Source: Croceivirga sp009797885
Lineage (GTDB): Bacteria > Bacteroidota > Bacteroidia > Flavobacteriales > Flavobacteriaceae
Assembly (NCBI GenBank): GCA_045866215.1
Contig: AP035880.1
Coordinates: 2,604,001-2,668,000 of the forward strand
Reading direction: 5' to 3'
Length of the DNA: 64,000 bases
Both the position numbers and the translations under genes were made by a program. The notes below the pieces were generated by a model that saw nothing but the letters and a program-made list of their open reading frames with translations, did no database searches and had not been told where the DNA came from. Positions 1 through 6,905 of this stretch are shown piece by piece (positions within the stretch are counted from its first letter, which is position 1; each line of letters begins with the position of its first letter).

Positions 1-73
1 ATACTTTTTTCCCCTTTTGGAGCGAGAAATCTTTCATGTTGTGGTCAAAGATACGTAAAGCGAAAACGGTTTA

Positions 74-523
74 TCAATTGTCGGATGCAAACCACTCTGC
101 ATACGCAGTTTCCGTTTCCCGCAGTTTGAGCGAATGTAGCCCTATGTTTTTTGGAAGACGAGCCTTTATTTTTTCCGCAAAGTCCAACACCATGTTTTCA
201 CTGGTTGGCTGATAGTTGGCCAAAATCACTTTATGTCCATGGCCTTCCAGTTCTTTGGCCAATTTAAGGTGTGGGGTATTTTTATTGAAGACGGTTGCAT
301 GGTCAAAAGGATCGATTATTTCTTCTTCAACAATCTTTTTAAGGTCTCCAAAATCAATGACCATGCCCAGTTTTACATGGTTGTTATCGGAAATTGGGCT
401 GCCAATAACCGTTACGGCCAGTTTATAACTGTGGCCGTGAATGTTTTTGCATTTACCGTCATAGCCGTAAAGGGCATGACCGGTCTCAAAGGTAAATTCC
501 TTGGTAATGCGGATATTTTCCAT
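74..523 (-). CDS. queD: 6-pyruvoyl-tetrahydropterin synthase / QueD-type 6-carboxytetrahydropterin synthase
   Basis: A 149-residue cytosolic enzyme of the PTPS/QueD T-fold family. It probably converts dihydroneopterin triphosphate to 6-carboxytetrahydropterin on the queuosine path, or to a related pterin. The zinc ligands are visible as H16, H29 and H31 (motif CKNIHGHSY), with C25 at the catalytic position. The C-terminal LRETETAYAEW segment matches the family's substrate-binding glutamate region. Length is close to the family's usual 120-150 residues, and ATG at 523 is the natural start. It stands alone, with an uninformative 120-nt gap to the next gene upstream. Family assignment is firm; the choice between QueD and a true PTPS is inference. 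Confidence 0.9.
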   Translation of the reverse strand: MENIRITKEFTFETGHALYGYDGKCKNIHGHSYKLAVTVIGSPISDNNHVKLGMVIDFGDLKKIVEEEIIDPFDHATVFNKNTPHLKLAKELEGHGHKVILANYQPTSENMVLDFAEKIKARLPKNIGLHSLKLRETETAYAEWFASDN

Positions 524-644
524 ATATAGTGGTAACGTTTAAATAGTTTATTGTTCCCAATACGGGCAATGGCAAATGTGGCCAAAAGGGACAATAAATG
601 GTTGTTATAGGGTTAGGGTTCTTGAGGCCCAAAGGTAAGAATAC

Positions 645-1814
645 TCACGATTTGAAGAAGTCTTCCCAAACTACTGTTTTCCCGGTTTTTGCGGAGTGTT
701 TGGCCGCTTCCAATATCTGGGTGACCAAAAGATTGTTTTCCAAGGAAGAGACCCCATAGGGTTCAACGGTCAAGTTATGGTTTACCACTTGGTTGAAGTA
801 CGCAAAAGGGTCGTGAATACCTATTGGCAGCCCTTGGGCTTTATAGGTGAACGGCCCTGCTTTTTCGTCTTCCAAAACCTCCATATCCGTTCCGTTTTTA
901 CAAAATACATAACCCGACGTTCCATAAATCTCCATATCCTTCCGGTTGTGGGACCAGTTCCATGAAGCCTGTATAATGACCTGTTTGTCGGCATAGTCCA
1001 AAACTATGGTGGCATCATCGTCAACCTTGGGATACTTCTGGGGTTTATAGTTGCGGGTTATTGCCGTGACCTTTTTTGGGGTTTGACCGTTTAGAAACCA
1101 AGTGGCCAGGTTAGCGCCATAGCAGCCAAAATCCGTTAGGGCGCCCCCTCCGTTCAAGACGGGATCTGTAAGCCATTCCAAAAATTCCGGGTTGCAACCA
1201 ATTTCAATGGGCCCGGGATGACCATGGTGAAAAACCATGCGTTGAACGGGACCCACTTTTTTTGCTTTGTTGACCCATTCAAACGCTTTTTCATGGGAAC
1301 CATACCAAGACGTTTCGTAATTGGTGAGCAGCTGGATCTGGTGTTTTGTAGCTAAGTCAGCCATTTTTTGGGCGTGTTCCCAATTGACGGCCAAGGGCTT
1401 TTCCACCATAATGGGTATTCCTTTTGGGGCAAAGAATTCCACAACTTCCAAATGTCCATAGATATCGTTAAACGCAGTAACCGCCTCCGGTTTTACACTG
1501 TTGTACAAGGATTCCATGGAATCATGGACCAAATCCATGGAATAGCCATGCTGCTTGCTGTACTGCAATGCCAAGTCCCTATTGGGCTCCACAATGCCCA
1601 CAATCTCAATATCACCCCATTTTTCCCGTCCTAAAATCCAGTGGACATGGGTATGGGTCAATCCAACAATGGCTACTTTTAAAGGTTCCCCAGCATAGTA
1701 GGAAACTTCTTGGGCTTTTTGTTCTTCCGATTCCGTTGGTTCTTTTTCCATGGTATTGCATCCCATAAAAAGGATAAGAAAAAGTATGGAAAAATGGGCT
1801 AATGACAATTTCAT
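645..1814 (-). CDS. Gfo/Idh/MocA-family oxidoreductase, predicted lipoprotein
   Basis: A 389-residue NAD(P)-dependent oxidoreductase with an N-terminal Rossmann fold (VAIVGLTHTHVHW near residue 48), the family signature EKPLAVNW near residue 145, and a C-terminal alpha/beta substrate domain. I chose ATG at 1814 because it gives a lipoprotein signal: a hydrophobic stretch ending in FMGC with the lipid-modified cysteine at residue 19. An in-frame start at 1889 would place 25 non-hydrophobic residues ahead of the signal. Export of this family is common in Bacteroidota, where it usually acts on sugars or sugar derivatives in the envelope. The substrate is unknown. The gene lies 127 nt downstream of a crotonase/peptide pair and may be separately transcribed. 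Confidence 0.85.
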   Translation of the reverse strand: MKLSLAHFSILFLILFMGCNTMEKEPTESEEQKAQEVSYYAGEPLKVAIVGLTHTHVHWILGREKWGDIEIVGIVEPNRDLALQYSKQHGYSMDLVHDSMESLYNSVKPEAVTAFNDIYGHLEVVEFFAPKGIPIMVEKPLAVNWEHAQKMADLATKHQIQLLTNYETSWYGSHEKAFEWVNKAKKVGPVQRMVFHHGHPGPIEIGCNPEFLEWLTDPVLNGGGALTDFGCYGANLATWFLNGQTPKKVTAITRNYKPQKYPKVDDDATIVLDYADKQVIIQASWNWSHNRKDMEIYGTSGYVFCKNGTDMEVLEDEKAGPFTYKAQGLPIGIHDPFAYFNQVVNHNLTVEPYGVSSLENNLLVTQILEAAKHSAKTGKTVVWEDFFKS

Positions 1815-1941
1815 TTTAGTAGCATTGATATCAGGGATAGGAGCTCCCGATGACCAAGAGGAGTGCTCCAATCCTAAGCAAAATAACACTACCTCGGTAA
1901 AGTTTCCAAAAGAAATGATTTTTACCGGGTCCTTACAAGGG

Positions 1942-2055
1942 TCAGCGTTTAAACCTTTTGTGATTTCTAATACGGGTAATTAAGTAAACCGCAATGACAA
2001 GAAGGGCCAGAAGGGGCAATAGAAGGTCGCTATTAAGTGCTGAAAGTATGTCCAT
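1942..2055 (-). CDS. 37-residue single-pass membrane peptide, coupled to the crotonase gene
   Basis: A short reading frame beginning with ATG at 2055, only 2 nt after the TAA stop of the crotonase gene, ending in TGA at 1942-1944. The product starts MDILSALNSD, continues with one strongly hydrophobic helix (roughly residues 11-26, LLLPLLALLVIAVYLI) and ends in a basic tail (RIRNHKRFKR). This is the layout of a small inner-membrane protein with its positively charged end in the cytoplasm. The tight spacing suggests translational coupling. I do not recognise a family. The hydrophobic core and basic tail argue against a random frame, but the length leaves real doubt. Confidence 0.55.
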   Translation of the reverse strand: MDILSALNSDLLLPLLALLVIAVYLITRIRNHKRFKR

Positions 2056-2057
2056 AA

Positions 2058-2825
2058 TTACTTTTTGAACGCTTCCAAAGACTTTTTGGTATGTGGGGAC
2101 AATGCCAGTTCCCCACTTAAAGCCGCCCTTTCACTGAGCAATTTGTCCCAAGTTTCCGTTCCTTCCCACAGGATGCTCTTCATTTTGGACAACGCCTTGG
2201 GATTGTAGGTGGAAAGTTTCTGAAGGTGAATGTCTATTTCTTTGTCCATTTCAGCAATGGAGTCGTATACTTTGGCATACAATCCTTTTTCCTTGGCCCA
2301 ATATGCATTTTTCCATTCGGTAGGATAAAAGGATAGTTCGGCCAAGGCGGCTTTGCCCATTTTGCGTTCCACTGCCGGGGCAATGACAAATGGCCCAATG
2401 CCCACGGAGATTTCGGAGAGCTTTATGGCCGCATCTACCGTAGCATGTACATAGTCACAGGCCGATGCCAAACCTACACCACCTCCAACGGTCTTTCCTT
2501 GTACACGCCCCAAAATGGGTTTGGGACACTTTCGCATGGCATTGATGACATGGGCAAATCCACTAAAGAAGGTTTTGCCCTCTTCCAGATTGGAAATGGC
2601 CACCAACTCATCAAAAGAAGCTCCAGCACAGAAAGCCCGCTTCCCTTCTGATTTTAAAAGAATGACCGACACATCACGGTCCTCCGAAAGCTTTTCGAAT
2701 TCTGTGGTTAGCCGCTTTAACAACTCGGAGACAAAGGAGTTGCTTGCAGGATGCCCAAATTCCACATGGGCGATTCCATTTTCTATTTTGGTATATAGGC
2801 TTCCGTTGTTTCGTGATGTTTGCAT
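2058..2825 (-). CDS. Enoyl-CoA hydratase/isomerase family protein, methylglutaconyl-CoA hydratase-like
   Basis: A 255-residue crotonase-fold enzyme acting on acyl-CoA thioesters in the cytosol. The two oxyanion-hole segments are visible as AFCAGASFDEL (near 65-75) and KTVGGGVGLASACDY (near 110-125). In classical enoyl-CoA hydratase the second segment carries the first catalytic Glu; here Val-Gly stands there, while a Glu is kept in LSEISVGIGP. That pattern resembles the LiuC / gamma-carboxygeranoyl-CoA group, so a role in leucine or isoprenoid breakdown is possible but not proven. Length is normal. The stop codon lies 2 nt before the small membrane peptide gene. Confidence 0.85.
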   Translation of the reverse strand: MQTSRNNGSLYTKIENGIAHVEFGHPASNSFVSELLKRLTTEFEKLSEDRDVSVILLKSEGKRAFCAGASFDELVAISNLEEGKTFFSGFAHVINAMRKCPKPILGRVQGKTVGGGVGLASACDYVHATVDAAIKLSEISVGIGPFVIAPAVERKMGKAALAELSFYPTEWKNAYWAKEKGLYAKVYDSIAEMDKEIDIHLQKLSTYNPKALSKMKSILWEGTETWDKLLSERAALSGELALSPHTKKSLEAFKK

Positions 2826-2847
2826 CGTATTTTAATATGCTATTGGT

Positions 2848-3285
2848 TCAAACACCAAACTGGTTTAGATGATGATTTAAATGGTAAACAGCCAATTTGG
2901 TCCAGCGTTCTTGATCTAACTTACCAAAGTAGGGATGTTCTGCAAAGTCAAAATCATTTTTGAATTTTGAAAACTCCAAGATGTGTTCCTTTAAGGTTCT
3001 TATGTCTTTTTCCAAGTCGGTTGGAGGCGTACCTCCCCCTTCTACCTGTCCAAATCCTTTCGGTGTGGGTGTTGTCTTGCCCAACTTGGCAAGTTCAATC
3101 AGTTCTTTTGTGTTGACCCTACCATATTCCCTGGCGGTTTTGGTTCCTTTGGCCATTCTAAAAAAATCAGTACAGTGACAGACCATTTGATGAACGTTCA
3201 TTTTTCCAAATAAAGGGTTAAGCGTTGAATTTAATTTATCAATTCGATTAAAAAAACTGCGTATATGTTCTTCTGATAAATTCAC
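2848..3285 (-). CDS. DUF1569 / DinB-like superfamily protein
   Basis: A 145-residue soluble protein of the DinB-like four-helix fold, DUF1569 type. Histidines expected to bind a metal are visible in the first helix region (NVHQMVCHCTDFF) and near the C-terminus (AVYHLNHHLNQFGV). The middle contains the flexible TPKGFGQVEGGGTPP loop. The start is GTG at 3285, preceded by AGGGG about 7 nt upstream, and no ATG gives a better N-terminus. Biochemical function in this family is unestablished; some relatives are thiol-dependent or detoxifying enzymes. It is 22 nt upstream of the crotonase gene and probably co-transcribed with it. Confidence 0.75.
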   Translation of the reverse strand: MNLSEEHIRSFFNRIDKLNSTLNPLFGKMNVHQMVCHCTDFFRMAKGTKTAREYGRVNTKELIELAKLGKTTPTPKGFGQVEGGGTPPTDLEKDIRTLKEHILEFSKFKNDFDFAEHPYFGKLDQERWTKLAVYHLNHHLNQFGV

Positions 3286-3326
3286 TCAATCCCCTAACGT
3301 AAATAGACTTTTTAACGACTTCTAAA

Positions 3327-4667
3327 TTAACCCTTTTGCAATAATGGTTTAAAGGTAGTCCTGAATTTCCAAACCAACGGCATACTTCTGAACAGCATCC
3401 AAATGATAAAGGCCATCCATATGGCATGGATGCCCCAACCTAAATACAGTCCCAAATACAAGGTTGGCACAAAACCAAGAAAAGTGGCCACCAATAATAC
3501 ATTACGGAGGTATTTCATTTTACCCATACCCTTGAACATGCCATCAAAAAGAAAAGCTATAGAGTTCATGGGCAATCCAAAAAGGACGATATGGAAAACG
3601 CTGTAGAACGTATTTAGGACCAGAATTTCCTTGGAGAACAGGCGCCCAATGGGTTCATAGCACAAAAAACCCAATAGCATCAAAACCAAGCTTACCATAA
3701 TTCCATAGGTATTTATCTTTTTGGCCAGACGCCAAAGGCCATTGTAGTCTTTTGCGCCCAACAAACGTCCTCCCATACTGTTTCCGGCGGCGGAATAACC
3801 ATCAATAAAAAAAGCGGCAAACAACCAAATATTCACGGCTATGGTATGTGCCCCAATGTATTTTGTACCCAAAGCGGTGGCTTCCCTAACGGCCAGTAGT
3901 AGTGCCGTATTCAGGGCAAGGGTCCGTACAAAAAGATTGAGACTCATGTAAATTAGACTTTTTAGCTCTTTATTTATGGGAAATTGCAGTTTTAGGTTGA
4001 TGTTTGTTTTGGCCATTAGCAGAAGAAATGCCAATATCGCCATTACGGCTTGCGAAATGAGGCTCGCCCAGGCGGCTCCCTCCAAATAAAGCGCCGGAAC
4101 GTATCCTTCAATACCATAGACCAGCACAAAATCCAATACGATATTAAGTCCCGCCCCTATAGTGGCAACCAGCATGGGATAAAAGGTGTTCTGTAACCCC
4201 CTAAAGATGCCGAAAAGGGCAAAGGTGAAAAGCGTTAATGGAAATCCCCACACCCGGATACCGTAATAGGAAACACAATAGTCCAATATTTTACCGGAAG
4301 CTTCAAATAGCCTAAAAATATCCTCAATCACAAAAACGGTGGAAAGCAGGACGATAATACTGAGGGTAAGATTTAAAAAAATTGCCTGGGCGGGCAAATT
4401 ACTCACCTCGTTCAGCTTATTGGCGCCCAGATATTGGGAAATAATGGCAGAGATTGCACTTCTGGTCTGTCCCAGGACCCAGATGAGCATGGACAAAAAG
4501 GAACCTACAATTCCGGCAGCGGCCAATGATTCCAGACCGTCCACGGGGATATTTCCAACAATGGCCGTGTCCGTTATGGATAGTAGCGGTTCGGCTATTC
4601 CCGAAATAGTGGCAGGAATGGCCAATCGGTTTATGTTTTTAAAGCTTACGGCTGTTTTGGTGATCAT
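3327..4667 (-). CDS. MATE-family multidrug/cation efflux transporter
   Basis: A 446-residue inner-membrane protein with about twelve hydrophobic segments in two homologous halves, as expected for the MATE (DinF-like) family. The N-terminal AIPATISGIAEPLLSITDTA and the RSAISAIISQYLGA stretch are typical. Such proteins export organic cations or drugs in exchange for Na+ or H+; the substrate cannot be read from sequence. The ATG at 4667 lies 6 nt after the stop of the GNAT gene, so the two form an operon, and the pair may serve resistance or metabolite modification plus export. Confidence 0.9.
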   Translation of the reverse strand: MITKTAVSFKNINRLAIPATISGIAEPLLSITDTAIVGNIPVDGLESLAAAGIVGSFLSMLIWVLGQTRSAISAIISQYLGANKLNEVSNLPAQAIFLNLTLSIIVLLSTVFVIEDIFRLFEASGKILDYCVSYYGIRVWGFPLTLFTFALFGIFRGLQNTFYPMLVATIGAGLNIVLDFVLVYGIEGYVPALYLEGAAWASLISQAVMAILAFLLLMAKTNINLKLQFPINKELKSLIYMSLNLFVRTLALNTALLLAVREATALGTKYIGAHTIAVNIWLFAAFFIDGYSAAGNSMGGRLLGAKDYNGLWRLAKKINTYGIMVSLVLMLLGFLCYEPIGRLFSKEILVLNTFYSVFHIVLFGLPMNSIAFLFDGMFKGMGKMKYLRNVLLVATFLGFVPTLYLGLYLGWGIHAIWMAFIIWMLFRSMPLVWKFRTTFKPLLQKG

Positions 4668-4673
4668 GAGGGC

Positions 4674-5174
4674 TTATAGCACAAGTTCATAACAATGAAA
4701 GGCATATTCACTTTGTTTGGGGAAATGGACATCCCCCAATCTTTGATATCCCCTGGTCTCATAAAATTTTTGATTGCGCTTGTTTTGGGAGAAGGTGTCC
4801 AATCGAACAGAAATAAACCCATTTTTTTTGGCATGGTCCTCGGCATAGGACATCATTTTTTGTGCATACCCTTCCCCTTGATATTTTGGATGTACGCAAA
4901 GCCTGTGGATGTAAATATTCTTTTCGTTTTTGGTAAGCCACTGAACTGGAAGATATTCTTCATCCATATGTTCCGAAATGACAATGGCCCCAGCAATGGA
5001 ACCATTTATGGTTTTTACAAACAGCTCGTTTCTTTCAACATCCAGTTCCAAATGCGGTTTGGAAGGGTACTGTTCGTTCCATTGGTAAATTCCCTTTGCC
5101 ATCATATATTTGGCGCAAGCCCTTGTGATTTCAAGAATATCATCAATTTCAGATATCTTTGCGGGTCGTATCAT
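4674..5174 (-). CDS. GNAT-family N-acetyltransferase
   Basis: A 166-residue acyltransferase of the GNAT fold, using acetyl-CoA to modify an amine. The acetyl-CoA binding loop is visible as YQGEGYAQKM near residue 118 (consensus Q/R-x-x-G-x-G/A). It is followed by the typical SVRLDTFSQN...FYETRGYQRLGD C-terminal region. The start ATG at 5174 is 54 nt from the divergent universal stress gene, so the two probably share a promoter region. It is the first gene of a two-gene unit with the MATE exporter. The substrate is unknown. Confidence 0.85.
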   Translation of the reverse strand: MIRPAKISEIDDILEITRACAKYMMAKGIYQWNEQYPSKPHLELDVERNELFVKTINGSIAGAIVISEHMDEEYLPVQWLTKNEKNIYIHRLCVHPKYQGEGYAQKMMSYAEDHAKKNGFISVRLDTFSQNKRNQKFYETRGYQRLGDVHFPKQSEYAFHCYELVL

Positions 5175-5228
5175 AGCATTCGTTTCGATTAAATTGTAAA
5201 TTTATGGTATTAACATAATAACCAAACC

Positions 5229-6026
5229 ATGAACAATATTCTGGTCCCATTGGGAACGTCCCCTGTTTGTCATGAAACATTGTCCTACGCCATTGACTTT
5301 GCATCCGAGTTTGGATGCAATGTTTTTGTAATGGATGTTTTCACCGTTATTTCAAGTGCGGGGAATTTGTCCAATGTTAAGGAGAAAGTGGCTTCTTCCA
5401 ATAGGGAGAAAATTAAGGAAATGATTTCCGGTGTTGAGACGAAAGGGGTTGATATTAAAATTGCTTCGTACAATGGGGACATCGTTGATGGGGTGGAGGA
5501 AATTGATAAAAACCTGGGGATCGATTTGATCATTTTAGCTCCAAGAAGCAATGATATTAATGACGAACTGTACCTTGGGCACACTTCCGGCCGCATTATT
5601 AAGCAGACCAATATTCCTGCGCTCATTGTACCTAAAGGGACCAAATATGTGCCACTAAAGAATATTTTGGTGGCTTTTAAGTCCGGAATCCTAAAACGCA
5701 ATAGGGTGTTACATCCTTTAATTGCGGTTATGGAGAAATACCAGTCCAAAGTAAACCTGTTATTGGTCAAAACACCGGGATATTCCGAGGAGGACTTAAA
5801 GATCAATACGGCCCTATTGGATTTGAGCAAAAATTTGACCATTTCTGAAAACCAGACCACCTATTTGGGCGTACTGGAACATTTTAAGGAAAAACAACCC
5901 GACTTATTATGTGTCTTTAGAAGAAAACGGGGCTTTTTTAAAAAGTTATGGGAGAAGAGTACTATTCCCAAAGCGGAATTTTATGTGCCAATACCGGTTC
6001 TGGTGCTCAGTGTTAAAAAAGATTGA
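5229..6026 (+). CDS. Universal stress protein family, tandem-domain
   Basis: A 265-residue cytosolic protein built from two UspA-like domains. The first (about residues 1-138) begins MNNILVPLGTS and ends in the usual ...HTSGRIIKQTNIPALIVP strand. The second (about 143-263) starts NILVAFKSG and ends IPVLVLS but is more diverged. The canonical G-x2-G-x9-G(S/T) ATP-binding signature is not clearly present in either domain, so nucleotide binding is uncertain. It is divergent from the GNAT/MATE operon and upstream of tRNA-Ala. Family proteins accumulate in stress or growth arrest; the specific role is unknown. Confidence 0.85.
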   Translation: MNNILVPLGTSPVCHETLSYAIDFASEFGCNVFVMDVFTVISSAGNLSNVKEKVASSNREKIKEMISGVETKGVDIKIASYNGDIVDGVEEIDKNLGIDLIILAPRSNDINDELYLGHTSGRIIKQTNIPALIVPKGTKYVPLKNILVAFKSGILKRNRVLHPLIAVMEKYQSKVNLLLVKTPGYSEEDLKINTALLDLSKNLTISENQTTYLGVLEHFKEKQPDLLCVFRRKRGFFKKLWEKSTIPKAEFYVPIPVLVLSVKKD

Positions 6027-6069
6027 TTTTGAAACTTTTTGAAAAAGTGTTTCCTTTGCCAATCAATTT

Positions 6070-6143
6070 GGGGGATTAGCTCAGTTGGCTAGAGCGCTTG
6101 CCTGGCAGGCAAGAGGCCACCGGTTCGAATCCGGTATTCTCCA
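6070..6143 (+). tRNA. tRNA-Ala (anticodon GGC)
   Basis: A 74-nt cloverleaf folds completely: acceptor GGGGGAT/ATTCTCC, D-stem GCTC/GAGC, anticodon stem CTTGC/GCAAG around loop CTGGCAG, and T-stem ACCGG/CCGGT around TTCGAAT. The discriminator base is A at 6143, and the 3' CCA is not encoded. The anticodon GGC reads the alanine codon GCC. Pair 3:70 of the acceptor stem is G-U, the classic alanine identity element, which independently supports the call. Confidence 0.97.
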
Positions 6144-6148
6144 CAAAG

Positions 6149-6171
6149 GCACCGTAGCATCGGTGCTTTTT
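6149..6171 (+). terminator. Rho-independent terminator after tRNA-Ala
   Basis: Stem GCACCG (6149-6154) pairs with CGGTGC (6161-6166) around a 6-nt loop and is followed by five T. It lies 5 nt after the tRNA and ends its transcript before the SDR gene at 6189. Confidence 0.85.
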
Positions 6172-6188
6172 GTTTTAATATAGGATGT

Positions 6189-6905
6189 ATGGAATTGGAA
6201 GGTAAAGTAGTTTATATCACTGGCGGAAGCAAAGGCATTGGCTTGGGTGTTGCCAAGAGTTTATTGGAAAACGGGATGAAGGTCGCCATAAGTGGACGGA
6301 ACCAAAAATCACTTAATGAGGCCTTGGAAGTTTTAGGGTATAGCGATAATGTAATGGCAGTGGTGTCCGATGTTACCCAATATGCAGATGAAGAGGAAGT
6401 GGTAAGGGCCATAACAGCTCGATGGGGAAAGTTGGACGTGGTCTTGGCCAATGCCGGTGTTGGACATTTTTCACCTATCGATACCATGACTTTTGACCAA
6501 TGGCATCAAATGATAAACACCAATCTTACCGGCGCTTTTAACACACTCAAAGCCACTGTGGAGTTATTAAAGCGGTCCAAAGGATATTATATGACCTTGG
6601 CAAGTTTGGCGGGGACAAACTTTTTTGCCCAAGGGGCAGGATATAATGCCACTAAGTTTGGGGTGGTTGGGTTTACACAGGCCGCGATGTTGGATTTAAG
6701 AAAATATGGCATTAAGGTAACTACCATCATGCCCGGTTCCGTGGCAACCTATTTTAATGGCAATGAACCCTCAGAAAAGGATGCATGGAAGATTCAACCT
6801 GAGGATATTGGGAAATTGGTTGTGGATTTACTGACCATGCACCCACGTACATTGCCCAGTAAAATTGAGGTGAGACCTTCCAGACCAGATTTAAAAGGGA
6901 GTTGA
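6189..6905 (+). CDS. Short-chain dehydrogenase/reductase (SDR)
   Basis: A 238-residue NAD(P)(H)-dependent classical SDR. The cofactor loop TGGSKGIGLG is near residue 11, the NAGVG motif near 88, the catalytic Ser in LASLAG near 140 and the YNATKFG Tyr/Lys pair near 155. It resembles 3-oxoacyl-ACP reductases and YdfG-like 3-hydroxy acid dehydrogenases, but the substrate is not determinable. It starts 18 nt downstream of the tRNA terminator, so it needs its own promoter. Its last 15 nt overlap the end of the convergent nuclease gene. Confidence 0.87.
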   Translation: MELEGKVVYITGGSKGIGLGVAKSLLENGMKVAISGRNQKSLNEALEVLGYSDNVMAVVSDVTQYADEEEVVRAITARWGKLDVVLANAGVGHFSPIDTMTFDQWHQMINTNLTGAFNTLKATVELLKRSKGYYMTLASLAGTNFFAQGAGYNATKFGVVGFTQAAMLDLRKYGIKVTTIMPGSVATYFNGNEPSEKDAWKIQPEDIGKLVVDLLTMHPRTLPSKIEVRPSRPDLKGS

